DNA of 64,000 nucleotides from Acidobacteriota bacterium. Its GTDB lineage: Bacteria; Acidobacteriota; Terriglobia; Acidiferrales; UBA7541. The notes under the pieces were generated by a model that was not told the origin of the DNA, ran no database searches, and worked only from the letters and a program-made list of their open reading frames with translations. Of this stretch, positions 1 to 9,023 are shown piece after piece. Location: the NCBI GenBank assembly GCA_003166795.1, contig PMUS01000068.1, forward strand, positions 1 to 64,000. Direction: 5' to 3'. Within the stretch, counting starts at the first letter, position 1, and every line of letters starts with the position of its first letter. The translations under genes were made by a program, and so were the position numbers.

Positions 1-212
1 GAGCGAGTCCGCCGTGGCGGACGAGCCGAGGGATCTCTCTGCCATATTAAGTGACACACCATGCCAGGTAATTTCCCTCGTAAGTCACAGAAAACAAACG
101 ATTGGCACCCTCACAAAGTGTCACACTAAATCATACCCTCCGCGCGCCATCTGTTGGCCCACGCTCCGCGCTTTCCGTATAATCTCTGCACCCATTTCAG
201 ATAAGGAGCCAC

Positions 213-2237
213 GTGTACAAGGCCGTTGACGACCGCATTCGCAAGGCGCTGCGCCACCACATCCACGAGCGCTATAAGACGGACGTGCCCGTGGTCACCG
301 AGCGCCCTCCGAAGCTGGCCATGGGCGAGGTCGCTTCCCCACTCTGCTTCGAGCTGGCTAAGCGCCTGAAAAAACCGCCGCGCGCGCTGGCGCAGGAGAT
401 CGCGAATTCGCTAAAGCGAATTCCCGGCGTCGAACGCGTCGAAGTCGCCGGCGGCGGCTACTTGAATCTGTTTTTCGACCGCGCCGCATTTTTTCTCGCC
501 GCGTGCGAGGAGGCCGGCCACGAAGGCGCGGCCGTTCCCGCGCCGAACGCGCCCAAGGTCATGGTCGAGCACACCAGCATCAATCCCAATAAAGCGGCGC
601 ACATCGGCCATCTGCGCAACGCCGTCCTGGGCGACACGTTCGGCCGGCTGCTTCGCTACATGGGCCGCCGCGTCGAGGTGCAAAATTACATAGACAATAC
701 GGGCGTGCAGGTCGCGGACGTTGTCCTGGGATTCACGCACCTCGAACCGAAGTCGCTGGACGAAGTGCGCGCTCTCGCCGCCGCCCCGAAATTCGATTAT
801 CTCTGCTGGGATCTCTACGCGCGCGTCACGCAATTTCTCGCCGACGACAAATCCCGCCTCGATCTGCGCTCGCAAGTTTTGAAGGATATTGAAGAAGGAC
901 ATGGCGACTCGGCCGAGATGGCGGAAATCATTTCCACCGCCATCGTGCGTTGTCATTTAAAGACTGTGGGTCGGCTTGGCATCAGCTACGATTTGCTCAC
1001 GCGCGAAGGCGAAATCCTGCACCTGAAATTCTGGGATGCCGCGTTCGAGCTTCTGAAGAAAAGCGGCGCAATTCAGCTTGCCACTTCCGGAAAAAACGCA
1101 GGATGCTGGGTGATGCAGCTCCCCAGCGGCTCCGAAAAGGAAGTACCAGAGGTGGAAGCAGCGGCGGACGAAGAACCCAGTGAGCTGGCCGACGCCAAAA
1201 TTATCGTCCGTTCGACGGGCACGGTCACCTACGTCGGCAAGGATATTGCCTACCACCTATGGAAGTTTGGTCTCCTCTCGCGCGATTTCTACTACGAACC
1301 GTTCTACAAGCAATGGGACGGAAGCGAGGTCTGGATAACCAGCAGCGTCGCGGGTTACGCGGACGCACCCGCATTCGGCCACGCGAGCCAGGTCTTCAAC
1401 GTGATTGATTCGCGGCAGGCGTATCCGCAGCAGGTCGTCGTCGCGGGCCTTCGCGCGCTCGGTCATGCGGAGCAGGCTGACAATCTGAAGCACTTTGCGT
1501 ACAACGTCGTCGCGCTCACTCCGCGCTGCGCACAGGAACTCGGCTACGAAATTCCCGCCGAGGACGCGAAGAAGCCTTACGTCGAAGTCAGCGGCCGCAA
1601 GGGCCAGGGCGTCAAAGCCGACGACCTGCTTGACCGCCTTCAGGCGAGCGCGCGAAAAGAAACGGATGAGCGCCACGCCGAATCACCCGAGCAAGAGCGC
1701 GAGGCCATTGCCAACGCAATCGCCATCGGCGCGCTTCGTTATTTTCTCCTGCGTTTCACCCGCTCGACCATCATCGCGTTCGACTTCAAGGACGCGCTGA
1801 GCTTCGAGGGTGAGACGGGGCCCTATGTGCAATACGCCGTGGTGCGCGTGAACGGAATTGTAAGAAAGGGCCTGGAAGCAGATCCCAATTTCGGAACCGC
1901 GAATGCGGCGAACCTCAAGCGAATCGAATCCGGCGAGATCAGCGTTGCAAAATTTCTGGCTGCGCCTGCGGGCGATGATCTATGGGAGCTGATCCTGCTG
2001 GCGGGTTCGCTCGACGCGCGAGTTGATGCGGCGGTCGGCGCGCAGGAGCCGGCGTTCCTCGCGCGCTATGCGTTCGAGCTGGCGCAGGCATTCAACGTCT
2101 TCTACCACAAGCACCACATTCTCTCGGAGGAAGACGCCGAAAAGCGCGCCTTCCTGCTGCGCCTCTCATCGCTCGTGCGCGAGCAGCTCGTCACCGCGCT
2201 AGGCCTGCTGGGAATCAGCGCCCCGGACAAAATGTGA
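213..2237 (+). CDS. argS: Arginyl-tRNA synthetase
   Basis: Cytoplasmic class I aminoacyl-tRNA synthetase that charges tRNA-Arg with arginine using ATP. The class I HIGH signature is intact at about residues 130-133 (AHIGHLRN), preceded by the Arg-specific NPNKA stretch. The N-terminal tRNA-binding domain occupies about residues 1-90, and the C-terminal DALR-type anticodon-binding helical domain (VQYAVVRVNGI... to the end) closes the protein. The KMSKS-equivalent loop reads SGRKGQGVKADDL. At 674 aa it is longer than the usual 550-600, with an acidic insertion near residue 310 (VEAAADEEPSEL). Start chosen at GTG 213 because AAGGAG lies a few bases upstream. It is monocistronic, followed by a terminator. 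Identification is secure. Confidence 0.96.
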   Translation: MYKAVDDRIRKALRHHIHERYKTDVPVVTERPPKLAMGEVASPLCFELAKRLKKPPRALAQEIANSLKRIPGVERVEVAGGGYLNLFFDRAAFFLAACEEAGHEGAAVPAPNAPKVMVEHTSINPNKAAHIGHLRNAVLGDTFGRLLRYMGRRVEVQNYIDNTGVQVADVVLGFTHLEPKSLDEVRALAAAPKFDYLCWDLYARVTQFLADDKSRLDLRSQVLKDIEEGHGDSAEMAEIISTAIVRCHLKTVGRLGISYDLLTREGEILHLKFWDAAFELLKKSGAIQLATSGKNAGCWVMQLPSGSEKEVPEVEAAADEEPSELADAKIIVRSTGTVTYVGKDIAYHLWKFGLLSRDFYYEPFYKQWDGSEVWITSSVAGYADAPAFGHASQVFNVIDSRQAYPQQVVVAGLRALGHAEQADNLKHFAYNVVALTPRCAQELGYEIPAEDAKKPYVEVSGRKGQGVKADDLLDRLQASARKETDERHAESPEQEREAIANAIAIGALRYFLLRFTRSTIIAFDFKDALSFEGETGPYVQYAVVRVNGIVRKGLEADPNFGTANAANLKRIESGEISVAKFLAAPAGDDLWELILLAGSLDARVDAAVGAQEPAFLARYAFELAQAFNVFYHKHHILSEEDAEKRAFLLRLSSLVREQLVTALGLLGISAPDKM

Positions 2238-2281
2238 CGCGATGCCAGATTCTCGCAATAGCGAAGCCGCCTGTTCGGTTG

Positions 2282-2315
2282 CCCCATCCTCAGTTTTGTG
2301 AGGGTGGGGTTTTTG
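2282..2315 (+). terminator. Rho-independent terminator after argS
   Basis: An 11 bp GC-rich stem (CCCCATCCTCA paired with TGAGGGTGGGG, one wobble), a 6-base loop and a run of five T directly after it. It lies 45 bases after the argS stop and just before the 3' end of the convergent pepA gene. Confidence 0.85.
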
Positions 2316-2349
2316 AATTTTCCCGGATCTTGTGAAACGCCGCTTGTCT

Positions 2350-3837
2350 CTACATCTTCAGCGCGAAATCCACGATGGAGCGAATGGCGATTCCCGTCGG
2401 CCCCTTGGCGAGCCACGGACGCCCTTCATCCACCCAGCACGTCGAAGCGATATCGAGATGGATCCACGGCGTGTCCTCGGCGAATTCCTTGATGAACCAC
2501 GCGCCGGTGCTCGCGCCGCCGCCTTTGCCGTTGCCTGTGTTGCGAATGTCGGCGATCTCGCTTTTGATCATCTGCTGATATTCCTCGTCCATCGGCATGG
2601 GCCACATTTTTTCGCCCGCGGCCTTCGCGCTCTCAAGGAACGTGTCGAGATATTCGCGCGGCGTGCCGAACGCGCCGACGTGCACGTTCGCCAGCGCCAC
2701 TTCGATCGCGCCCGTCAGCGTGGCCGCGTCAATCAAATGCGTGCAGCCGAGCTTTCGCGCGTAGAAGACTCCGTCGGCCAGGACCATCCGGCCTTCGGCG
2801 TCCGTGTTGATTACCTCGATCGTTTTGCCGGACATCGCGACCTGCACGTCGCCGGGCTTTTGCGCACGGCCGCCGGGCATGTTTTCGGTTGCGGGAATCA
2901 CGGCGATCACCGGTACCGACGGCTTCAGTGCGGCGATCGCGCGCATCGCGCCGAGCATGGTGGCGCCGCCGCCCATGTCATATTTCATCTTTTCCATGTT
3001 GTTCGCGGGCTTGATCGAGATGCCGCCGGTATCAAACGTGACGGCCTTGCCCACCAGACCCAGCACAGGGCCGCCCGGCCGGGGATTTTCCGGCGTATAG
3101 CGCACCACGATCACCCGCGGCGGCTCGACGCTTCCTTGCGCCACGCCGATCAGCGCACCCATTTTCAGTTCGGCGATTTTGCGCTCGTCGAGAATCTCGA
3201 TTCCCAGGCCCGCTTCCTTGGCCATGGCTTCGGCCTTCGCGGCGAGCAAGCGCGGCGTCAGCTTGTTCGAAGGTTCGTTGATCAGGTCGCGGGCGAAGTT
3301 CTGCGATTCGGCAAGGACGCGGCCATGGTCAATGGCAGCCGTGAGATCGGCGCCGAGGCCAGAGTCGAATCCCGCCAGCGCGACGGACTGAATCTCGCGA
3401 TCCTTCTTGTCGGTGTGGTATTTGTTCGACTCGAAATCCGCGACGATCAGACCTTCGACAGCAGCCTGCGCCGCGGCAGGGCCGCGTTGCCCTTCGCGCG
3501 CGAGGAAAACGAACTTCTTCACACCGCGAGATTTCAGATGGCGCAGCGCCGTCCCCGCGATCTTGCGAAGATCGGAGTTTGCGAATTTTTCCGGTTTCCC
3601 CGCTCCCACCAGCAGCAGCTTTTTTGCCGCAAGCCCTTCCGGAAAGTGCAGTAACAGTAGCTCCAGGGGCTTGCCGGTGATTTCGCCGCTGGCGGCGAGC
3701 GAGCCAAGGCGGCCGTTCATGGCGCGATCAATCTCGCCGAGAACTCCGTCGAGTTTGTCGTCTTTATCGAAAACGTAAGTTACGATGGCGTCGGAATCTA
3801 TCGAAGCATACGGCTGGGTCTCGAGTTGGATCTGCAT
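2350..3837 (-). CDS. pepA: Leucyl aminopeptidase, M17 family
   Basis: Cytosolic zinc- or manganese-dependent aminopeptidase that removes N-terminal residues from peptides. The C-terminal catalytic domain carries the M17 metal and active-site set: K264 and D269 in GKAVTFDTGG, K276, D287, and D346/E348/R350 in the signature NTDAEGRMVLAD. The N-terminal half (to about residue 170) matches the less conserved M17 N-domain. Length of 495 aa is normal for the family. Start ATG at 3837 has an AGGGAGA ribosome-binding site immediately upstream. smpB lies 15 bases downstream in genome coordinates (upstream on this strand), so smpB-pepA are probably cotranscribed. Confidence 0.95.
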   Translation of the reverse strand: MQIQLETQPYASIDSDAIVTYVFDKDDKLDGVLGEIDRAMNGRLGSLAASGEITGKPLELLLLHFPEGLAAKKLLLVGAGKPEKFANSDLRKIAGTALRHLKSRGVKKFVFLAREGQRGPAAAQAAVEGLIVADFESNKYHTDKKDREIQSVALAGFDSGLGADLTAAIDHGRVLAESQNFARDLINEPSNKLTPRLLAAKAEAMAKEAGLGIEILDERKIAELKMGALIGVAQGSVEPPRVIVVRYTPENPRPGGPVLGLVGKAVTFDTGGISIKPANNMEKMKYDMGGGATMLGAMRAIAALKPSVPVIAVIPATENMPGGRAQKPGDVQVAMSGKTIEVINTDAEGRMVLADGVFYARKLGCTHLIDAATLTGAIEVALANVHVGAFGTPREYLDTFLESAKAAGEKMWPMPMDEEYQQMIKSEIADIRNTGNGKGGGASTGAWFIKEFAEDTPWIHLDIASTCWVDEGRPWLAKGPTGIAIRSIVDFALKM

Positions 3838-3852
3838 GTCTCCCTTTCAATT

Positions 3853-4341
3853 TTATCTACGTCGCGAGCGGGATATTGCTTCGTCCGCTTCGCGTTTCGC
3901 TTCTTTGCGTTTTTCGGATTCGCGGCGGTCGTGAAATTTCTTGCCCTTCCCTACCGCCAGTTCACATTTCGCCAGGCCATCCCGGAAATAAATCTTCAGC
4001 GGCACCACGGTCATGCCCTTTTGCTGAATGGCGGCGTCCAGCTTTTCGATTTCCCGACGGTGCAGCAGCAGCTTACGCTTCCGGAGAGGGTCGTGGTTTC
4101 GCGGCCCTCCCGGCCGATACTCCGGTATATGGCAGTTTACCAGCCAAGCCTGCCCCGTGCGAATCTCGGCATAGGCCTCGCGGATGGAAGCCTTGCCCTC
4201 GCGCAGGGTTTTGACCTCCGTTCCTACCAGTACCAGACCCGACTCAAACCTTTCGAGCAACTCGTAGTTGTAAGAGGCAGCCCGGTTCTGTGCAACGATT
4301 TTATTATTCTCTTGCTCTGCCTTTTTGGCCGCCGATTTCAT
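3853..4341 (-). CDS. smpB: SsrA-binding protein SmpB
   Basis: Small basic protein that binds tmRNA and delivers it to stalled ribosomes in trans-translation. The family core is clear: N-terminal ELLERFESGLVLVGTEVKTLR, the central GQAWLVNCHIPEY segment and the RKRKLLLHRREI helix, then a basic C-terminal tail rich in K/R that inserts in the decoding channel. Start chosen at ATG 4341 (MKSAAKKAEQE, 162 aa). The reading frame stays open to a TTG at 4380, but the added residues are not family-like. The gene precedes pepA on the same strand with a 15-base gap. No tmRNA gene was seen nearby. Confidence 0.95.
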   Translation of the reverse strand: MKSAAKKAEQENNKIVAQNRAASYNYELLERFESGLVLVGTEVKTLREGKASIREAYAEIRTGQAWLVNCHIPEYRPGGPRNHDPLRKRKLLLHRREIEKLDAAIQQKGMTVVPLKIYFRDGLAKCELAVGKGKKFHDRRESEKRKEAKREADEAISRSRRR

Positions 4342-4417
4342 GGGGTCGCTATCATAGCCGCCGCGTGCGACCGGCTGCAAGTCGAGGAGAACCGCATATT
4401 TCCACCCAATTTTGGGT

Positions 4418-4426
4418 TGATATACT
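4418..4426 (+). promoter_or_regulatory. Extended -10 promoter for the secretin operon (candidate)
   Basis: TGATATACT fits an extended -10 element (TGn followed by TATACT, one mismatch to TATAAT) in the divergent gap between smpB and the secretin gene. A start of transcription about 7 bases downstream would fall at or after the ATG at 4430, which supports translation beginning further on, at 4559. No good -35 hexamer is visible, as is allowed for extended -10 promoters. Confidence 0.4.
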
Positions 4427-4558
4427 CATATGCCTGCGACCCATGTGTCTAAGCAAACTTTAATTAAATTATCCCCGGCAACGGAGCTGGTTCCTTGCCG
4501 CATCATACCCCGGGTGTTAGACTCCCATAGCATTGACTCACCCCTTCGGAGGGCCTGG

Positions 4559-6832
4559 TTGCATCGGTCAGCGTTTTTCCCGCTTTTGGCGTTCGCCGTC
4601 ATTTTGCTGGTCGGCTGCCCCAAAGCTAATACGGACTACAGCGACGGCCGCAAGGCTGAGACCTTGCAGGACTACGATACCGCACTAGTCCATTACGACA
4701 GCGCCCTGCGGGCCGAGCCCGGCAACGCGGAATACAAGCTGCGCGCGATGCACGCGCGCTACGCGGCGGGCCAGTTCCACTTGGAGCAGGGCCAGAAAGC
4801 CCTGCAAAAGGGCGATCTGCAACTGGCTCTGACGGAGTTCCAGAAGGCCCAGGCACTCGATCCATCGAATACCGCTGCTGACCAGCAAGTGAAGCATACT
4901 CTGGAGTTGCTCTCGGCAAAGACCGCTGCCGTGGTCCCTCGGGCAGTTGACCCCAATGCCGCGGACGACTCAGACCTGCTGCCGGAGCCTCCCCGGCTAA
5001 AGCCGTTTTCGCTGGAACCGATCAATTTGAAGATGACGAACGACGCTCGCGTCGCCTATGAGACCATCGCGAAGCTCGCCGGACTGAGCGTGATTTTCGA
5101 TCCGGACTTCACCTCGCGGCGCATTCCGGTCGAATTGCCGAACGTCACGCTCGAACAGGCGCTCGACGCCGTCTCTCTCGAAAGCAAAGCCTTCTGGAAG
5201 CCTCTGACCCCCACCGTGATTTTCGTGGCGCCGGACACGCCGCAAAAGCGGAAGGACGTGGAAGATGAGGTCGTGCGGACTTTTTATTTGTCCAACACGC
5301 TCACGCCACAGGATCTGACCGAAGTCGTCACCGGGCTGCGGCAGCTCCTGGATCTGCGCAGGGTGCAGCAAGTGAACGCACAGAACGCGATCGTGATTCG
5401 CGATACGCCCGACAAGCTGGCACTGGCCGCGAAGATTATCCGGGACATTGACAAGGCCAAGCCGGAGGTTTTGATCCACGTACAAGTTCTGACGGCGAGC
5501 GTGGACCGCTTGCGCGACCTGGGAATTCTACCGGGGCAGAGCGTTTCGGTTACGTTTTCCCCGCGAACTTCGCTGCAGCCAAACAGCGGCACGTCCACCA
5601 CAGGCACAACGACGACGACTTCATCTACAACGGTCAGCCCCACGCAAATCACGTTGGATAACCTGAGAAATCTTTCCGGGGCGGATTACAGCGCCACATT
5701 GCCGGGCGCGACGGCGAACGCAATTCTTACCGATAACAAGACGAGGATCATCCAGGACCCTGAGGTCCGCGTGAGTGACGGCGAAAAAGCCACGCTCAAA
5801 ATCGGGGATCGCGTTCCGGTGGCAACGGGCAGCTTTCAAGCGGGAGTCGGCGTGGGCGTTGGCACCGGCGCAGGCGTGGTCAATCCGCTGGTAAACACGC
5901 AATTCCAATACATTGACGTCGGTGTGAATATTGACGTAACGCCTCGCGTGCATCCGGACGGCGATGTCAGCATGAAGCTTTCCGTCGAGGTATCTCAGAT
6001 CACAGGCTCGAGCAATATCGGTGGAATCAACCAGCCGGTCATCAGCCAGCGCAAAATCGAGCATGATATCCGCCTGAAGGATGGCGAGGTGAGCGTGCTG
6101 GGCGGACTCATCGAGCGCACGGAGACGAAGAACGTCAACGGAATCCCCGGGCTCGCCCAGCTTCCTCTTTTCCGCTACCTTTTCTCGGACAACAGTAACG
6201 AGGTTCAGGAGGACGAAGTCCTCATTGTCCTGACCCCGCACATCATTCGTTTCCCCTCGATTGATGCGGACAACTTGCAAACGGTGGCAGCGGGAACAGA
6301 TTCGAATCCGCACGTTTATCGCCAAGGCGGCGATGCGCCAAGTTCTGCGGTTCCGCAGCCTGCTTCCCCGTTCGCCAATTCGCAGGCGACGCCGCTAGCG
6401 GGCGCCCCGGCGCCGGCGCCGCAGCTTCATTTTGAGCCCGCGAACGCGGCCCTCAGGACCGGAGACACGACGACGCTTGGCCTGGCCGTTTCGAATGTGA
6501 ATGATCTCTATTCGATCCCGCTATTGATCCACTACAACCCGGCCGTGATTCAGGTGGATGAAGTGCGCAACGGCGGATTCCTATCGGGAAGCAGCGTGCA
6601 GGAAATCGCGATCGTGCAACGGATTGACCAGCAGAAAGGCGACATCGTGGTTTCCGCGACGCGCCAGCCAAATACGCCTGGCGTGAACGGCTCCGGCACT
6701 CTGCTAGGGATTGTGATCCGCGGCATCGCTCCGGGCACGTCCCCGCTCCAGATACTTCAAGTCAACGCCCGCGATTCGCAGCAGCGAACAGTCCCCATGG
6801 TTTCCCAGGAAGCCACAATCCAGGTGCGGTGA
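4559..6832 (+). CDS. Secretin (type II/IV pilus GspD/PilQ-like) lipoprotein with TPR and cohesin-like domains
   Basis: Outer-membrane secretin. Order from the chosen start: lipoprotein signal peptide ending in LLVGC, two TPR-like repeats (roughly residues 22-120), an STN/N0-type domain (about 150-230), N1-like and secretin beta domains with the hallmark VNGIPGLAQLPLFRYLF, and a C-terminal cohesin-like domain (about 630-757; LHFEPANAALRTGDT). Start chosen at TTG 4559 because CGGAGG precedes it by 7 bases and it puts the lipobox Cys 20 residues in. The frame is open up to ATG 4430, but that start would place 43 extra residues ahead of the signal peptide. The stop is 6 bases before the next gene, so it is cotranscribed with two pseudopilins. 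GspE, GspF and pilus assembly genes are absent here. Confidence 0.88.
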   Translation: MHRSAFFPLLAFAVILLVGCPKANTDYSDGRKAETLQDYDTALVHYDSALRAEPGNAEYKLRAMHARYAAGQFHLEQGQKALQKGDLQLALTEFQKAQALDPSNTAADQQVKHTLELLSAKTAAVVPRAVDPNAADDSDLLPEPPRLKPFSLEPINLKMTNDARVAYETIAKLAGLSVIFDPDFTSRRIPVELPNVTLEQALDAVSLESKAFWKPLTPTVIFVAPDTPQKRKDVEDEVVRTFYLSNTLTPQDLTEVVTGLRQLLDLRRVQQVNAQNAIVIRDTPDKLALAAKIIRDIDKAKPEVLIHVQVLTASVDRLRDLGILPGQSVSVTFSPRTSLQPNSGTSTTGTTTTTSSTTVSPTQITLDNLRNLSGADYSATLPGATANAILTDNKTRIIQDPEVRVSDGEKATLKIGDRVPVATGSFQAGVGVGVGTGAGVVNPLVNTQFQYIDVGVNIDVTPRVHPDGDVSMKLSVEVSQITGSSNIGGINQPVISQRKIEHDIRLKDGEVSVLGGLIERTETKNVNGIPGLAQLPLFRYLFSDNSNEVQEDEVLIVLTPHIIRFPSIDADNLQTVAAGTDSNPHVYRQGGDAPSSAVPQPASPFANSQATPLAGAPAPAPQLHFEPANAALRTGDTTTLGLAVSNVNDLYSIPLLIHYNPAVIQVDEVRNGGFLSGSSVQEIAIVQRIDQQKGDIVVSATRQPNTPGVNGSGTLLGIVIRGIAPGTSPLQILQVNARDSQQRTVPMVSQEATIQVR

Positions 6833-6838
6833 GGAGAT

Positions 6839-7387
6839 ATGTCCAGGAATCGCCGCAGCCCTGGCATCCGCGCGACATGTCAGCGCCGGTCTTCGTTAAC
6901 TCCTTCGTTGATTCCGGGCCGCCGAACAACGCGAGCGATTGCCGCGGGAATGACGCTTCTCGAATTGATGATCGCCTGCTCGATACTTCTGGTGCTGGCG
7001 ACGGTCGCGCTGCCGCTGACGCGCGTGACCGTGATTCGCCAGCGGGAACAATTGCTCCGCTATAATTTGCGCGAGATGCGCGACGCGATTGACCGTTATC
7101 GTGACGCCGCGGACAAGGGAATGTTTCAGGTGCAGGCCGGCACGGAGAACTACCCGCCCGATCTCGACACGCTTGTAAATGGAGTGCAGCTGACCGGGAC
7201 GCAAAACGTCCACATGCGATTCCTCCGCAAGAAACCAGTCGATCCGATGACTGGAAACGACGACTGGGGATTGCGCTCCGTGCAGGACGATCCGGATTCG
7301 ACATCCTGGGGCGGCCAGGACGTCTTCGACGTTTACAGCAAGGCCACGGGCACGGCGCTCGACGGAACGAAATACTCAGACTGGTAA
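6839..7387 (+). CDS. Type II secretion / type IV pilus pseudopilin (GspG-like)
   Basis: Pseudopilin exported through the inner membrane and processed by a prepilin peptidase. A long basic leader (about 37 residues) ends in the processing motif GMTLLELM, with Glu at +5 of the mature protein, followed by a hydrophobic helix (ACSILLVLATVALPL) and a globular tail containing the GspG-type RFLRKKPVDPMTG...DDWG segment. ATG 6839 is preceded by GAGGAG that overlaps the secretin stop region, showing tight translational coupling. The unusually long leader is a feature to note. The protein probably works with the upstream secretin and the next pseudopilin. Confidence 0.85.
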   Translation: MSRNRRSPGIRATCQRRSSLTPSLIPGRRTTRAIAAGMTLLELMIACSILLVLATVALPLTRVTVIRQREQLLRYNLREMRDAIDRYRDAADKGMFQVQAGTENYPPDLDTLVNGVQLTGTQNVHMRFLRKKPVDPMTGNDDWGLRSVQDDPDSTSWGGQDVFDVYSKATGTALDGTKYSDW

Positions 7388-7403
7388 TCTGCTCTCGGCC
7401 TGA

Positions 7404-7847
7404 ATGGGCAAATCAATGGCAGGACTCGAACAATCTAACGACGTAGTGAGACGCTCGGGCCGCGTGGCCCATGGTTTCACGATCCTCGAACTGATGATCG
7501 TGATCACGATCATCGTAATCCTCGCGACCATGAGCGCGGTGCGCTACGAACAGTCAGTTGTGCGCGCCCATGAAGCGGCTCTGCATCAAGACCTGTTCGT
7601 GATGCGCGAGGCCATCCAGAACTATACGCTGGACAAAGAAGCCGCTCCCTCGTCGCTTGACGATCTTCATTCGTCCGGCTATATCGGGGAGATCCCGACC
7701 GATCCGATTACCCGTGAAAAAGACTGGAACACGGAGACTTGCGACGATGTGCTGAGCCCCGACCAGGTTGCGGGAGGAATCTGCGACGTTCATTCCGCGT
7801 CGGATGCAGTCTCGCCGTTTGACGGCAAAGCGTACAGCTCGTTCTGA
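7404..7847 (+). CDS. Second type II secretion pseudopilin (GspG-like)
   Basis: 147 aa pseudopilin with the class III leader cleavage motif HGFTILELMIV (Glu at +5), a hydrophobic helix (ITIIVILATMSAV), then the GspG core: MREAIQNYTLDK, DDLHSSGYIGEIPTDPITREKDW, and an Asp-rich C-terminal loop (calcium-site-like) ending in YSSF. It lies 16 bases after the first pseudopilin in the same orientation and shares its architecture, so the two are probably paralogues in one operon with the secretin. An alternative start is ATG 7416. The gene is the last before a disturbed region. Confidence 0.87.
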   Translation: MGKSMAGLEQSNDVVRRSGRVAHGFTILELMIVITIIVILATMSAVRYEQSVVRAHEAALHQDLFVMREAIQNYTLDKEAAPSSLDDLHSSGYIGEIPTDPITREKDWNTETCDDVLSPDQVAGGICDVHSASDAVSPFDGKAYSSF

Positions 7848-7948
7848 ACGAAGTGTGGTTTTGGGCGCGGATCTGGAGAGGTTCGATGCCGAGACTTCCG
7901 GGATTCGTTTTACCCCCTTGTGTGCATCCGCAATGATGAATTCGCGAA

Positions 7949-7984
7949 GTCGAGCAGCCCGGTAGCTCGTCGGGCTCATAACGC
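7949..7984 (+). pseudogene. 5'-half fragment of an initiator tRNA (tRNA-fMet)
   Basis: About 36 bases match the D-arm and anticodon arm, including the CAT anticodon, of the intact tRNA-fMet at 13770, with only about three mismatches. The acceptor 5' strand and the variable/T arms are missing or unrecognisable. It lies in the same orientation as the intact gene, 5.8 kb upstream, and so forms a direct repeat bracketing the Ig-repeat and collagen-like genes. A recombination or integration scar is the likely origin. Confidence 0.7.
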
Positions 7985-8116
7985 GCCAATCACCAACCTG
8001 CTCCGCCGGATTCAAACGACCTAGCCCTTTTTCTTAGCCGCAAGAACCCCTCAAAACGAGATATTCCGGGCGCTTAACGGGCACCTGAGAAGCACATGTT
8101 GCTGCGAACCAGTCCC

Positions 8117-8357
8117 GCTGACGGAATGGATACACTCTCGGTAACCTTCACGCCAACTGAGACAACCGATTGCAATGCTTGCTTGCCTGCTGTTCGCGGC
8201 ACTGAGCCTAGGCGCTATGGTGGGCTTGAGCGAGTGTGCGAGCGGCTTCCCCGAAGGCCAGCGCGCTCGCGGAATCACGACCTATAGCCTGGTCGAGACG
8301 GTAACCAGTGGAACGCTGTCTCACACTTTCGACCTGACGCTGATCGTGCAGAAATGA
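8117..8357 (+). pseudogene. Relic of an Ig-repeat surface protein C-terminus with internal deletion
   Basis: Bases 8117-8170 encode a degraded copy of the repeat motif DTLSVTFTPT-T-DY. After a break, 8175-8357 encode a 60-residue segment (LFAALSLGAMVGLSECAS ... SHTFDLTLIVQK) that closely parallels the C-terminus of the Ig-repeat gene ending at 13344 (LFTALSLGGVVGLSGCAS ... THSFDLTLVVQK). Roughly 400 bases present between these parts in the intact copy are missing, and the lipobox-like SGC has become SEC. This is a paralogue relic; whether the 60-residue reading frame is expressed is unknown. Confidence 0.75.
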
Positions 8358-9023
8358 GCCGGCGTGGGAATGTCCCCGGCAAGACCGAGACGCTGTGAAG
8401 CCCGCCAGAGGAATGCCCAAACACTGCTCTCGGCGTGAGGATATTCAACGCAAGGCTATTCAGGCCGCGCAAAACACTGAAAGTTTTACATCTTTTGGAA
8501 TACTCCCATAAGTAAACCAGAGACTAGGTATTGCAGCCTAAGTCCGGATGAATGCATAAAGTCTCGCGCCTTAGGATTTTCTTGGACACCGAATTGTGAT
8601 GAAATTGAGTCAGTGATCGCTGACCCTAAGAAGGAAAATTCCTAGACGGCTCGAAAGGGTCGACGGGCTGGGAAAAACGCAGTTGTTGCTGCAGCGCGTA
8701 ATCGCCTGTCTCTAGTCCAGCAACATCTGCTGCGAGCCGCTCGATCGAGAGTCCGTTGGTCCAAGTAATCGAAATGGTTCAAATAGGGGCGCGGGCACAC
8801 GGAGCGTCCAACTCGAAGTGTTTTCGGCTACCGCGTACTAAACCGCGCCACTGCGTAATTTATTTCTTATTGTTCTAAGCATCCCATCACGCTTGCCGAT
8901 TACGTCATCAGTGACAGGAAACTCAAGGCCGTCCAGAGTCTTCGACCGGTGGTTTTGTTTTGCTACGGCACAGAGCAGAAATTGAATACTCGGTGCTCTC
9001 AGAGCGGAAAGTCGTTCAACATT
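8358..9023. other. Non-coding stretch, nothing recognised
   Basis: About 670 bases between the Ig-repeat relic and the next lipoprotein gene. Stops are frequent in all frames and no reading frame with protein-like composition was seen. The same is true of 7848-7948 and 7985-8116. No terminator or clear promoter was identified. Confidence 0.5.

Noticed and set aside
14-229. Plus-strand frame of 71 codons at the left window edge
   Set aside because: It overlaps the argS start region, lacks a ribosome-binding site and has no protein-like composition.
2332-3654. Long plus-strand frame opposite pepA
   Set aside because: It is the antisense reading of the aminopeptidase gene, rich in Arg and His, caused by high GC content.
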